Below, piece after piece: positions 1 through 8,494 of a stretch of DNA of 64,000 nt. Location: contig NZ_FQXA01000002.1 of the NCBI RefSeq assembly GCF_900129835.1, forward strand, positions 1-64,000, given 5' to 3'. The stretch comes from Stutzerimonas xanthomarina DSM 18231. GTDB taxonomy: Bacteria; Pseudomonadota; Gammaproteobacteria; Pseudomonadales; Pseudomonadaceae. A program made the translations under genes and the position numbers. How positions within the stretch are numbered: position 1 is the stretch's first letter; each line of letters opens with the position of its first letter. A model generated the notes under the pieces. That model saw only the letters and a program-made list of their open reading frames with translations, was not told the DNA's origin and ran no database searches.

Positions 1-619
1 TATGTCTGTCTTTGCTGGTAGTCATAAACACGACCGTTTGCCTATCCCTTATGGTAAGGGGGAAACAATGTCCGGTGTTTCAGGGGGCTCGTTCAGCAGC
101 ATAGAGCGTCACCACCAGGAAGGGCGATTTCGGAGGCCCATTGACGACTTAGATGCACCGTTGGCGTCTCGGCCTTTCGTAATCAACGGCGACCTTACAT
201 CCAAGTGTTTCGCGGGTAAGAACCTCTGACAATCCAATAATTGATGCTGCTATGCGAGGGGGATCGAAATCGCCCGGAACCGACCCGGCACGGATCACCG
301 CAAGGTGGTCCCAGCGGCGATGCTGGTCCGTGGCAATAGGTACACCCCGCGCCTGCGGACCTTGACGGCGAGCTCATCGTCAGAAGGTGGAGGTCTCAGT
401 AACTGCTCCTCATTCTCTGGTACGGACTCACCGGCACCTGCAGCAAGCGGAGCGCGCAGGTGCAACCCCGGAGAAGGGAGTGCTGGAGCAGGGCGTTGAG
501 ATGGCCGCCATCTCGATCTACGACAGCGAAGAAGTCAGGAAGCCGCTGTACATCGGCAGATGATCGAATGTCGGCGGTGACGGTCTGAACGGTACGTAGA
601 TAGATCGACGGAGCTGTAG
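1..619. other. No supported gene; degenerate sequence
   Basis: This stretch holds no reading frame with a recognisable product. The open frames are short, overlap on both strands and lack convincing ribosome sites. One frame, open from about 365 to a stop near 560 on the plus strand, has ordinary-looking amino acid composition but no family I recognise. Its position next to gene relics suggests decayed accessory DNA, which is inference. Confidence 0.4.
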
Positions 620-1312
620 ATGACCGCTTTTGATTGGCAGCGCATGTTGATGGATGAGTTTCCCGTCGCTTTTCTCGGTGAGGTCGCATTCCGTGCGCTT
701 TTTGCGTTTGTCATCGTATTTCTCTTCCTGAAAATCAGCGGTCGCCGTGGCGTTCGGCAGTTGTCGCTATTTGAACTAGTCGTAATTCTTACGCTTGGTT
801 CCGCCGCGGGCGACGTCTCGTTCTACGAAGATGTACCCTTGCTGCCTATCACCGCTGTGTTCGCTACGCTGTTATTGCTCTATCGGCTCACCGTTCTGAT
901 CATGAGCCACAGCGTCCGGTTTTCCGACTGGATGGAAGGCAAGCCAGTCACGATCATTAGAGATGGTCTTTATGAGCTGCACAGCTTGAACCGCTTGAAC
1001 ATCTCGGCTGACGAGTTTTTCATGGAGCTGCGTGTACAAGGCGTTGAGCATCTTGGTCAGGTGCGCCTGGGCATACTTGAAACAGATGGCAATGTAAGTC
1101 TTTTTTATTACGCGTCAGAGGTGGTAAAGCCAGGGCTGTCCGTTTTGCCTCCAGAACAACGCCCCACCTATAAGCAAGTTCCAGCCAGCGCCATATATGC
1201 GTGTTCGCGCTGTGGCCATATTCAAAGCATAGAAAGCCATCAACACGCGGTCTGCCCTCGTTGCGAGAACACCCAATGGTCCACTGCTTTGAACAACCCC
1301 CGGCCGCGCTAA
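620..1312 (+). CDS. DUF421 (YetF/YcaP-like) inner-membrane protein with C-terminal zinc ribbon
   Basis: This 230-residue protein begins with hydrophobic segments at about residues 16-38 and 52-95, giving roughly three membrane passes. A cytoplasmic DUF421 domain follows at about 105-165, with the typical stretch around 'KPVTIIRDG' and 'DEFFMELRVQG'. The last 35 residues carry C195-x2-C198 and C212-x2-C215, a compact zinc-ribbon pattern added after the usual end of the family. The molecular function of DUF421 proteins is not settled; they are small inner-membrane proteins of unknown role. The gene stands alone, with no partner in the same direction closer than the FNR-like gene 850 bases away, and lies in a patch of gene relics. 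Confidence 0.8.
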   Translation: MTAFDWQRMLMDEFPVAFLGEVAFRALFAFVIVFLFLKISGRRGVRQLSLFELVVILTLGSAAGDVSFYEDVPLLPITAVFATLLLLYRLTVLIMSHSVRFSDWMEGKPVTIIRDGLYELHSLNRLNISADEFFMELRVQGVEHLGQVRLGILETDGNVSLFYYASEVVKPGLSVLPPEQRPTYKQVPASAIYACSRCGHIQSIESHQHAVCPRCENTQWSTALNNPRPR

Positions 1313-1734
1313 TGGCACGCCGCTGCATGCTTCGCTTTAGGCGCCACTGATGAGGGGCACCTGCTCCGTAGGTCGGGGGAAAGGGCACAGCATCAATACT
1401 GCGGAGCAAAGACCGGCTAGCGGCTAGCGGCGAACCTAGGGCGTAAATAAAGCTGTTAGGGCTATTGCTTGCCTCGGGCCGATACGATTTTGAGCGTCCG
1501 GATTGCTCAATCTATGAACGCCTTCGCTCCATGAACGCTGTCGCATCAAAAAAAGTGCAGCATAGCGGCATTATCTTTCATTATCGCTGATACCTCTTGC
1601 GCCATAGCATGGCCGCAGTTCACCGCCGCGATTGCCGTCAGGCCACTGTTAGGACCGGTATCGTCTTAGTCCGGCCTAATCGGCAGTGTCCTGCCTCGAC
1701 TCGCCCAGATCAGAAAGGCGGAAAAGTCATATGC
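1313..1734. other. Intergenic region with an inverted repeat, no gene seen
   Basis: No coding region can be supported here. The one structure visible is an inverted repeat at 1649-1679, in which TTAGG-A-CCGG is matched by CCGG-CCTAA across a 12-base loop. It could be a terminator without a T run or the edge of a lost element. I see no direct evidence for either. Confidence 0.35.
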
Positions 1735-2150
1735 GCAGCCAGGTTTTGCTCGCGAAGCGCTGGTCGAAGCGCTCAATGAGCTTCTAAGTGCAGAGCGTAC
1801 CGGCGCAGGTGGCTACCGCCAGCCTCAGCGAGGCGAAAACAGAACTCCAGCGTAGCGTGCTCAGACAGGTGCATTGCGGTGAGGCCGACAGCCAAGTAAT
1901 TGCGTGATCGCGTGAACATGCGGCTGACCCTGCTCCAGCTCGAGGCGCGCTCTATGAACAATGCATGGTGTTCCCGAACCTTGGAACGTCTCGGGTTGGT
2001 TGGTCGTGGGCAAAATGGGGTATTCGCGAGCTGGAAGCGCTTCTTGATGAAGTAACTCACCCGCGGATTCGCGAGCAACTCGGAATCGTTCTTAGAACCC
2101 ATCATATGAACAGCGATGACTACGGCGCAAAGGTCGGTGAGTTGCACTAG
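1735..2150 (+). pseudogene. Frameshifted relic of a DUF6306-like protein
   Basis: Three reading frames in turn give pieces that line up with one small ferritin-like family. Near 1740-1810 the frame reads 'EALVEALNELLSAERTGAG', the family's opening helix. The next frame then gives 'ASLSEAKTELQRSVLRQV' until a stop near 1907. The segment from about 1995 to 2150 gives 'RELEALLDEVTHPRIREQL' and 'LRTHHMNSD', like the family's C-terminal helices. At least two frameshifts and internal stops separate the pieces. The match is from memory of the family pattern, so the name is tentative; that the locus is broken is clearer than what it was. Confidence 0.4.
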
Positions 2151-2167
2151 TTGCGGGCAGCCAATCC

Positions 2168-2995
2168 ATGATGTCGGCGCTACAGCGAGGACGAGGAAGC
2201 GTGCGAATGGAAACCATCAAACCGGTTGAGGCCGCAAAGATGCATTGTCGACGTTGTATCCGAGCTGCACAGTGTCTGCCCGGCGTATTAAGTAAGTCTG
2301 AGATAAAGAAGCTGGAACGGCTCGTAACAAGCGGGCCATTGTTAGACAGAGGGGACGAACTGTTCAGAGCTGGCCAGCCAGCGGAAGCCTTATATGTCAT
2401 ACGATCCGGGGCTGTGCAAAGTTCAACCGCCAATGAACATGGCAGCCAGCAGATCGTCGGGTTCATGCTGGCAGGCGATTTCTTAGGGGTTTCTGCGCTT
2501 TATGACGGATCCTATACGACGACCGCAACAGCGATGCAGTCAACCTCGGCATGCAGGATTTCGTTCGACGTGTTGGAGCAGTTCTCGGGCAATTCCGCAC
2601 TGAACCGTTTCGTGATGCGGCGGCTCGGCCACGAGTTACAGCACTGCAGGTTGGCTCGACTACGGATGGCTGCGCCAAGGTCCAAGACACGGGTCGCCAG
2701 GTTCATCTTGCATCATATGACTATGGTGGCTAGCCGGGGCTTATCTGCTACGCGCTTTCGCCTCCCGATGGCCAGATGGCAGATAGCGAATCACCTGGGT
2801 TTAGCTATCGAGTCACTGTCGCGGGAGCTAGCCAGCTTTCGCGCTCACGGAATTTTGGAAGTACGAAACAGGGAAGTGGTCGTCCGTGACGTTGCTCGGC
2901 TTCAGCGTTTAGCTGACGGCCTGCCGCATGAAGGCGGCGCTCCCATCGTGAAAATGACTGGTGGCAGGCGACCGAACAAACTTCAAGCCGTTTGA
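2168..2995 (+). CDS. Crp/Fnr-family regulator with FNR-type cysteines (Anr/Dnr-like)
   Basis: This is a DNA-binding regulator of the FNR group. Near the N terminus C27-x2-C30-x5-C36 matches the FNR cluster pattern, and C129 sits where FNR has its fourth ligand, so a 4Fe-4S oxygen sensor is expected. A cyclic-nucleotide-binding-type beta roll spans about 45-140, a dimer helix about 143-170, and a winged helix-turn-helix about 195-240. The recognition helix has E215-x2-S218-R219, the residues by which FNR reads TTGAT-N4-ATCAA. At 275 residues it is longer than Anr, with extra N- and C-terminal tails; the true start may be the ATG at residue 14. It stands alone in the relic patch and is probably a paralogue of the housekeeping Anr. 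Confidence 0.82.
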   Translation: MMSALQRGRGSVRMETIKPVEAAKMHCRRCIRAAQCLPGVLSKSEIKKLERLVTSGPLLDRGDELFRAGQPAEALYVIRSGAVQSSTANEHGSQQIVGFMLAGDFLGVSALYDGSYTTTATAMQSTSACRISFDVLEQFSGNSALNRFVMRRLGHELQHCRLARLRMAAPRSKTRVARFILHHMTMVASRGLSATRFRLPMARWQIANHLGLAIESLSRELASFRAHGILEVRNREVVVRDVARLQRLADGLPHEGGAPIVKMTGGRRPNKLQAV

Positions 2996-3054
2996 AGTTG
3001 GCAAGCGGAGCGGCGATGGCTCCAGCCGAGATTATCTTTGTTTTGCGGAAGTTC

Positions 3055-3225
3055 GTTCACCATCGCGACCGTGGTGTGCAGAACGTTTCGGTCGCTATAT
3101 CAGGCGCTAGGCCGAAGCCGGGGTAGATCTGTCGGAGGGCAACGTGAGCGACTGCCATGACACCGCGTTGGCCGAGACTATTAACGACCTTCACAAAGCC
3201 AAGGTGATCCGCATCTACCGTCCCC
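3055..3225 (+). pseudogene. 3' relic of an IS3-family transposase (DDE domain)
   Basis: Translation from 3055 gives 'FVHHRDRGVQ', the IS3-type 'HHSDRGxQ' motif around the second catalytic Asp. After a frameshift another frame reads 'AEAGVDLSEGNVSDCHDT' then 'ALAETINDLHKAKVI', the conserved C-terminal block with the catalytic Glu in ALAET. There is an in-frame stop before 'AEAGVD' and no N-terminal half, so this is a dead fragment of about 57 codons. It ends about 25 bases before the gltA terminator, so an old insertion or recombination end lies immediately downstream of gltA. No terminal inverted repeat was found. Confidence 0.75.
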
Positions 3226-3249
3226 GGGGACGACTTGATCTGGTCCAGA

Positions 3250-3280
3250 ACAAAAACGCCCGGTGCGTTGCGCCGGGCGT
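3250..3280 (-). terminator. Terminator of gltA
   Basis: On the minus strand ACGCCCGG and CCGGGCGT pair across a nine-base loop (stem arms 3273-3280 and 3256-3263), followed by TTTTT at 3256-3252. It lies 62 bases past the gltA stop codon, as expected for an intrinsic terminator. Confidence 0.85.
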
Positions 3281-3341
3281 CTGTGGACCGCTGATCCTGA
3301 ACGCTATTAGGTCGAATTCAGGGCTAACGGTTCGCGCTGCC

Positions 3342-4613
3342 TCAGCGAGGCAGGTCGCGCTGAGGATGACCGGTATACAGCTGGCGTGGACGACCGATCT
3401 TCTGACCCATCGCAATCATTTCTTTCCAGTGCGAGATCCAGCCGACAGTACGTGCCAGCGCGAAAATCACGGTGAACATACTGGTTGGAATGCCAATCGC
3501 CTTGAGAATGATACCGGAGTAGAAGTCAACGTTCGGGTAGAGGTTGCGTTCGGCGAAGTAGGGATCGTTCAGCGCGATCTCTTCAAGCTTCATTGCAAGC
3601 TCGAGCTGCGGATCGTTGATGCCGAGTTCGCTCAGTACTTCGTCGCAGGTCTGCTTCATGACCTTTGCGCGTGGATCGAAGTTCTTGTAAACGCGGTGTC
3701 CAAAGCCCATCAGCTTGAACGGATCGTTCTTGTCCTTAGCCTTGGCCAGGAATTTTTCGATGTTCGAAACGTCGCCAATCTCGTCCAGCATAGTGAGTAC
3801 GGCTTCGTTGGCGCCGCCATGTGCCGGACCCCAAAGTGCGGCAATGCCAGCCGCGATGCAGGCGAACGGATTAGCGCCAGTTGAACCGGCCAGGCGGACG
3901 GTGGACGTCGAAGCGTTCTGCTCATGGTCCGCATGCAGAATGAAGATGCGATCCATGGCTTTGGCCAGAACCGGGCTGATCGGCTTCACTTCGCATGGTG
4001 TGTTGAACATCATATGCAGGAAGTTTTCAGCGTAGTTCAGGTCGTTGCGTGGATACATCATCGGCTGACCCATGGAGTACTTGTAAACCATGGCAGCGAG
4101 GGTCGGCATTTTCGCGACCAGGCGCACTGCAGAAATCTCGCGGTGGTGCGGGTCGTTGATGTCCAAGGAGTCGTGATAGAAGGCAGAGAGCGCGCCTACC
4201 ACGCCGCACATGATTGCCATCGGATGCGCATCACGGCGAAAGCCGTTGAGGAATGACTTGAGCTGCTCATGAACCATTGTGTGGTTCTTGACGGTGCTGA
4301 TGAATTTCGCCTTTTCTTCGGCGGTCGGCAGTTCGCCGTTTAGCAGCAGGTAACAGGTCTCGAGATAATCGGCTTTTTCGGCCAGCTGCTCAATCGGGTA
4401 GCCGCGATGCAGCAGAATTCCCTTGTCACCATCAATATAGGTGATTTTGGATTCGCAAGAGGCGGTGGACATGAAGCCGGGGTCGAAGGTGAAGCGACCC
4501 GTGGAGGTCAAGCCTCGTACGTCGATTACGTCGGGCCCTACGGTGCCGGATAGAACGGGCAGTTCGATGGCGTCTGCGCCTTCGATGATCAACTGCGCTT
4601 TGTTGTCAGCCAT
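3342..4613 (-). CDS. gltA: Citrate synthase (type II)
   Basis: This enzyme condenses oxaloacetate and acetyl-CoA to citrate, the entry step of the TCA cycle. The 423-residue sequence has the long N-terminal extension of the hexameric, NADH-sensitive proteobacterial form. The catalytic residues are visible as His in '[11 protein letters not shown]', His in '[15 protein letters not shown]' and Asp in 'NVDFYSGI'. The C terminus ends '[12 protein letters not shown]', a few residues shorter than usual in Pseudomonas. The ATG has an AGGAGG ribosome site at about 4620-4625. It is transcribed alone, divergently from sdhCDAB, from a good sigma-70 promoter that contains a CRP/Vfr-like dyad. The stop is followed by a clear terminator. 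Confidence 0.98.
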   Translation of the reverse strand: MADNKAQLIIEGADAIELPVLSGTVGPDVIDVRGLTSTGRFTFDPGFMSTASCESKITYIDGDKGILLHRGYPIEQLAEKADYLETCYLLLNGELPTAEEKAKFISTVKNHTMVHEQLKSFLNGFRRDAHPMAIMCGVVGALSAFYHDSLDINDPHHREISAVRLVAKMPTLAAMVYKYSMGQPMMYPRNDLNYAENFLHMMFNTPCEVKPISPVLAKAMDRIFILHADHEQNASTSTVRLAGSTGANPFACIAAGIAALWGPAHGGANEAVLTMLDEIGDVSNIEKFLAKAKDKNDPFKLMGFGHRVYKNFDPRAKVMKQTCDEVLSELGINDPQLELAMKLEEIALNDPYFAERNLYPNVDFYSGIILKAIGIPTSMFTVIFALARTVGWISHWKEMIAMGQKIGRPRQLYTGHPQRDLPR

Positions 4614-4671
4614 GTATGGCCTCCTGTTTTATGCTTGGAATCATCATGGCCCCCCACGCAGGGCCCGCATC

Positions 4672-4699
4672 ACTATAGTGAGATAAATCACAAAGTCAA
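4672..4699 (-). promoter_or_regulatory. Sigma-70 promoter of gltA
   Basis: On the minus strand TTGACT (4699-4694) is followed after 16 bases by TATAGT (4677-4672), close to the consensus for both boxes. Transcription should start near 4665, leaving a leader of about 50 bases before the gltA ATG. Confidence 0.75.
4677..4692. promoter_or_regulatory. CRP/Vfr-like dyad inside the gltA promoter spacer
   Basis: The plus strand reads AGTGA-N6-TCACA, nine of ten matches to the CRP consensus TGTGA-N6-TCACA, which Pseudomonas Vfr also resembles. It fills the gap between the -35 and -10 boxes of gltA, so a bound protein would be expected to block the promoter. The match is seen; the binding is inferred. 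Confidence 0.45.
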
Positions 4700-4814
4700 T
4701 TTGGGCTGGCCGCTAGCTGTAGAGGGGTTTAGGGTTGAATTCGCATCACAGAAAAAGCTATTTACGCGAATTACAAACCGAGGCGCCATCCGCCTTTAGT
4801 GGCACTTCACCACA

Positions 4815-4843
4815 TTGTCATTAGCGACCTAACTGTTTATAAT
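4815..4843 (+). promoter_or_regulatory. Sigma-70 promoter of sdhCDAB
   Basis: TTGTCA (4815-4820) is followed after exactly 17 bases by a perfect TATAAT (4838-4843). Transcription would start near 4850, giving a leader of about 125 bases before sdhC. The rest of the gltA-sdhC interval shows no other strong signal. Confidence 0.78.
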
Positions 4844-4975
4844 CGACGACCGACCGGCAGGGGCCTAACAGGCAGTTTCCTGTGGGTTGTCACTCGTGGG
4901 TGGCGGGTACCGCTGCGTGCTCTTCCCAACAACTTTGCCCTGCGGTTTCGGGGCTCTCAAGTGTGAAAAAAAGCC

Positions 4976-5350
4976 GTGAAAAGCCAACGACCTGTAAACC
5001 TAGATCTTAGGACAATAAAACTCCCAATCACTGCGTACACCTCAATCCTTCACCGCGTTTCCGGCGTGATCTTGTTTGTTGGTGTGGCCGTCCTGCTGCT
5101 AGCGCTTGATGCCTCTTTGTCTTCTGCTGAAGGCTTCGAGGAGGTCAAGGCGTATCTCGGTAGTCCGCTGGCGAAGCTGGTGGTATGGGCTCTGCTCTCT
5201 GCGTTGCTGTATCACCTGGTGGCCGGTGTGCGCCATTTGGTCATGGATACCGGCCACGGCGAAACGCTGGAAGGCGGGAAGCTGGGCTCGAAAATCGTTT
5301 TGGCCGTATCGGCTGTGCTGATCGTTCTGGCGGGAGTTTGGATATGGTAA
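4976..5350 (+). CDS. sdhC: Succinate dehydrogenase cytochrome b556 subunit
   Basis: This is the larger membrane anchor of complex II; with SdhD it binds heme b and ubiquinone. The 124-residue protein has three hydrophobic segments at about 29-48, 65-85 and 105-123. It carries the SdhC signature 'SILHRVSGVILF' and the heme-ligand region 'YHLVAGVRHLVMDTGH'. The start is a GTG without a good ribosome site. Just upstream an overlapping GTG followed by seven A bases would add a short 'KKA'-type start but is one base out of frame. It is the first gene of sdhCDAB and overlaps sdhD by seven bases. Confidence 0.95.
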   Translation: MKSQRPVNLDLRTIKLPITAYTSILHRVSGVILFVGVAVLLLALDASLSSAEGFEEVKAYLGSPLAKLVVWALLSALLYHLVAGVRHLVMDTGHGETLEGGKLGSKIVLAVSAVLIVLAGVWIW

Positions 5351-5712
5351 CCAATGTCACCAACTTTTCCCGTTCAGGGCTTTACGATTGGATGGCTCAG
5401 CGCGTTTCAGCGGTTGTCCTGGCGGCTTATTTTCTCTTCCTGATCGGATACCTGATGGTAAATCCGGGGCTGGAGTACGCTCAGTGGCACGCGTTGTTCT
5501 CCGCCCAGTGGATGCGCATCTTTAGTCTCCTTGCACTCGTTGCCCTCAGTGTTCATGCATGGGTTGGTATGTGGACGATTTCCACTGACTACCTGACCAA
5601 CATGGCTATCGGAAAGTGGGCTACCGGCGTGCGTTTTCTCTTCCAGGCGGTGTGTGGCATAGCCATGTTCACTTTCTTCGTCTGGGGCGTGCAGATTCTT
5701 TGGGGTATCTGA
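5344..5712 (+). CDS. sdhD: Succinate dehydrogenase membrane anchor subunit
   Basis: This is the second membrane anchor of complex II. It is 122 residues long and has three membrane helices, at about 17-37, 55-76 and 95-118. The motif 'SVHAWVGMWTISTDYL' carries the region that binds heme and quinone in the family. The ATG at 5344 lies inside the last codons of sdhC (ATGGTAA), so the two are translationally coupled. sdhA follows after three bases. Longer in-frame starts exist upstream but would overlap most of sdhC. Confidence 0.95.
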   Translation: MVTNVTNFSRSGLYDWMAQRVSAVVLAAYFLFLIGYLMVNPGLEYAQWHALFSAQWMRIFSLLALVALSVHAWVGMWTISTDYLTNMAIGKWATGVRFLFQAVCGIAMFTFFVWGVQILWGI

Positions 5713-5715
5713 TCC

Positions 5716-7488
5716 ATGGCTAGCATTCGTACTCTTTCTTATGACGCCATCATCATTGGTGGCGGTGGCGCGGGCATGCGCGCTGCGCTGCAATTGGCTC
5801 AAGGTGGCCATAAAACTGCGGTGGTGACCAAGGTTTTCCCGACTCGCTCGCATACCGTATCAGCACAAGGTGGCATTACCTGTGCCATCGCCTCGGCCGA
5901 TCCGAACGATGATTGGCGCTGGCATATGTACGATACCGTCAAGGGCTCCGATTATATTGGCGACCAGGATGCTATCGAATACATGTGTTCCGTTGGTCCG
6001 GAGGCTGTGTTCGAACTGGAGCACATGGGCTTGCCATTCTCCCGTACCGAACAGGGTCGCATCTATCAGCGTCCATTCGGTGGTCAGTCCAAGGACTACG
6101 GAAAGGGGGGGCAGGCTGCTCGCACCTGCGCGGCCGCTGACCGTACCGGTCATGCACTGCTGCATACCCTGTATCAGGCCAACCTGAAGGCGGGCACGTC
6201 CTTCCTTAATGAGTGGTACGGCGTGGACCTGGTGAAGAACCAGGATGGCGCTATCGTTGGCATCATTGCGATCTGCATTGAAAACGGCGAAACAGTCTAT
6301 ATCCGCTCCAAGGCCGTGGTTCTGGCTACTGGTGGTGCGGGCCGTATCTACGCGTCGACGACCAACGCCCTGATCAATACTGGTGACGGTATCGGTATGG
6401 CGCTGCGTGCCGGTGTTCCGGTTCAGGACATCGAAATGTGGCAGTTCCACCCGACCGGTATTGCCGGTGCTGGCGTACTGGTGACCGAAGGTTGCCGCGG
6501 CGAGGGTGGTTACCTGATCAACAAGCATGGCGAGCGTTTCATGGAGCGTTATGCTCCAAACGCGAAGGATCTGGCGGGTCGTGACGTGGTTGCACGGTCG
6601 ATGGTCAAGGAAATCCTGGCTGGTAACGGTTGTGGTCCGGACGGCGATCACGTGATGCTGAAGCTCGACCACCTCGGTGAGGAGGTGCTGCACAGCCGCC
6701 TGCCTGGTATCTGCGAGCTGTCGAAGACCTTCGCGCATGTCGATCCTGTTACTGCTCCAGTGCCTGTGGTTCCGACCTGTCACTACATGATGGGTGGCAT
6801 CGCCACTAACATTCATGGCCAGGCGATGACCCAGGATGCTAACGGAAACGACAAGATTATCGATGGGTTGTTCGCAGTAGGCGAAGTGGCATGCGTATCG
6901 GTTCATGGTGCCAATCGTTTGGGTGGCAACTCGCTGCTTGATCTTGTTGTATTCGGTCGCGCGGCTGGTCTCCATCTGGAGAAAGCCCTGAAGGACGGTA
7001 TCGAGCACCGCGGTGCGACTGAAACCGATCTGGACGTTGCGCTGAATCGCCTCGCCAGTCTGAACGAGCGGACCGAGGGCGAAGACGTCGCGTCGTTACG
7101 CAAAGAGCTTCAGAGCTGCATGCAGAACTACTTTGGCGTATTCCGTACGGGCGAGTACATGCAGAAAGGCATCGCTCAGCTTGCCGATCTGCGCCAGCGC
7201 ATCGCTACGGTCAAGATCTCCGACAAGAGCCAGGCCTTCAACACCGCGCGTATCGAGGCTTTGGAGCTACAGAACCTGCTGGAAGTGGCTGAAGCAACTG
7301 CCATCGCTGCAGAGAATCGCAAGGAATCGCGCGGCGCGCATGCTCGCGAGGATTTCGAAGAGCGGGATGACGAAAACTGGCTGTGCCACACCCTGTACTT
7401 CCCGGGTGAGAAGCGCGTAGCTAAGCGTGCCGTGAATTTCTCTCCGAAGACTGTTCCGACTTTCGAGCCTAAGGTTCGGACTTACTGA
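5716..7488 (+). CDS. sdhA: Succinate dehydrogenase flavoprotein subunit
   Basis: This is the catalytic subunit of complex II, which oxidises succinate to fumarate and passes electrons to SdhB. It is 590 residues long, the usual size. Residues about 12-30 form the FAD-binding loop '[14 protein letters not shown]'. The His in '[10 protein letters not shown]' is the covalent FAD attachment site. '[12 protein letters not shown]' and '[14 protein letters not shown]' are the substrate and flavin motifs, and 'EFFERDDENW'-type C-terminal sequence ('[13 protein letters not shown]') is family typical. It is the third gene of the operon, with sdhB ten bases after its stop. Confidence 0.98.
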   Translation: MASIRTLSYDAIIIGGGGAGMRAALQLAQGGHKTAVVTKVFPTRSHTVSAQGGITCAIASADPNDDWRWHMYDTVKGSDYIGDQDAIEYMCSVGPEAVFELEHMGLPFSRTEQGRIYQRPFGGQSKDYGKGGQAARTCAAADRTGHALLHTLYQANLKAGTSFLNEWYGVDLVKNQDGAIVGIIAICIENGETVYIRSKAVVLATGGAGRIYASTTNALINTGDGIGMALRAGVPVQDIEMWQFHPTGIAGAGVLVTEGCRGEGGYLINKHGERFMERYAPNAKDLAGRDVVARSMVKEILAGNGCGPDGDHVMLKLDHLGEEVLHSRLPGICELSKTFAHVDPVTAPVPVVPTCHYMMGGIATNIHGQAMTQDANGNDKIIDGLFAVGEVACVSVHGANRLGGNSLLDLVVFGRAAGLHLEKALKDGIEHRGATETDLDVALNRLASLNERTEGEDVASLRKELQSCMQNYFGVFRTGEYMQKGIAQLADLRQRIATVKISDKSQAFNTARIEALELQNLLEVAEATAIAAENRKESRGAHAREDFEERDDENWLCHTLYFPGEKRVAKRAVNFSPKTVPTFEPKVRTY

Positions 7489-7498
7489 GGTCGCCGAT

Positions 7499-8203
7499 AT
7501 GTTGCAAGTGAGCGTTTATCGCTATAACCCGGATAAAGACGTAAAGCCCTACATGCAGGACTTCCAGGTCAATACCGACGGTAAAGACCTGATGGTGCTC
7601 GACGTGCTTGCCCTCATCAAGGAACAGGACGAAGGCTTCTCTTATCGTCGCTCGTGCCGTGAAGGGGTTTGTGGCTCCGACGGCATGAACCTGAACGGCA
7701 AGAATGGACTGGCCTGTATTACGCCGCTGTCGTCTGTGGTCAAAGGCAACAAGCTGGTCGTTCGTCCGCTACCTGGTTTGCCAGTTATTCGTGACTTGGC
7801 CGTCGATATGGGCATCTTCTATAAGCAGTACGAGAAGGTTCGGCCTTATTTGATGAACGATACGCCTGCTCCGGCTATCGAACGTCTGCAAAGCCCGGAA
7901 GATCGCGAGAAGCTGGACGGTCTGTACGAGTGCATCCTGTGTGCTTGCTGCTCGACCAGCTGCCCTTCCTTCTGGTGGAACCCTGACAAGTTCCTCGGTC
8001 CCGCTGCGCTGCTGCAGGCCTATCGTTTCTTGGCCGACAGCCGCGACACCGAGACCGAGAATCGTCTGTCTGAGTTGGATGATCCGTTCAGCGTGTTTCG
8101 CTGCCGGGGCATCATGAACTGTGTGAGCGTCTGCCCGAAAGGGTTGAATCCGACCAAGGCCATTGGCCATGTGCGGAACATGCTCCTGCAGAGCGCAACC
8201 TGA
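7499..8203 (+). CDS. sdhB: Succinate dehydrogenase iron-sulfur subunit
   Basis: SdhB carries electrons from the flavin of SdhA to ubiquinone. Its 234 residues hold an N-terminal plant-type ferredoxin domain with the 2Fe-2S ligands in 'SCREGVCGSDG' and 'NGLAC'. The C-terminal domain has the 4Fe-4S motif 'CILCACCSTSCP' and the 3Fe-4S motif 'CRGIMNCVSVCPKGLNP'. It ends the sdhCDAB operon. The next gene, sucA, starts after a 291-base gap; that gap has no strong intrinsic terminator, so partial read-through into the suc genes is possible. Confidence 0.98.
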   Translation: MLQVSVYRYNPDKDVKPYMQDFQVNTDGKDLMVLDVLALIKEQDEGFSYRRSCREGVCGSDGMNLNGKNGLACITPLSSVVKGNKLVVRPLPGLPVIRDLAVDMGIFYKQYEKVRPYLMNDTPAPAIERLQSPEDREKLDGLYECILCACCSTSCPSFWWNPDKFLGPAALLQAYRFLADSRDTETENRLSELDDPFSVFRCRGIMNCVSVCPKGLNPTKAIGHVRNMLLQSAT

Positions 8204-8494
8204 TACTCGGAGGTGTCTGCGAGTACTGATAGTAGTTGCAGACCCTTGATGCTTCACCGCGACACCTACGGCGCCAGAGTTCAAACGACGGCGCCGCAGT
8301 CTTAGTAGGAACCCCAGCTCACAAAGCCGTGGTTTCGCTCTGAAAATTTGATGACCAGCAGGGGCATCCGGGGTGGTTCTCGGAAACTATCTGCGCGGTC
8401 CGTAGTGGCTTTACCTGGGTCGCTGCTTCAGAACTTGGGAAGTCATGCTGCGGTCTCCACGCTGGTGGTGTCTCCTTATCGAAGGTGACCAGAC

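Noticed and set aside
365..562. Open frame ending 'EMAAISIYDSEEVRKPLYIGR' type sequence
   Set aside because: Composition is protein-like but I could not assign a family, start codon or ribosome site, so no gene is called.
3144..3884. A 246-residue open frame running into the antisense of gltA
   Set aside because: Its first 30 residues are the transposase relic; the rest is the complement of gltA.
5860..7008. A 382-residue open frame opposite sdhA
   Set aside because: It is a long antisense frame within a strongly conserved gene. The protein has no family features and sdhA is complete on the other strand.
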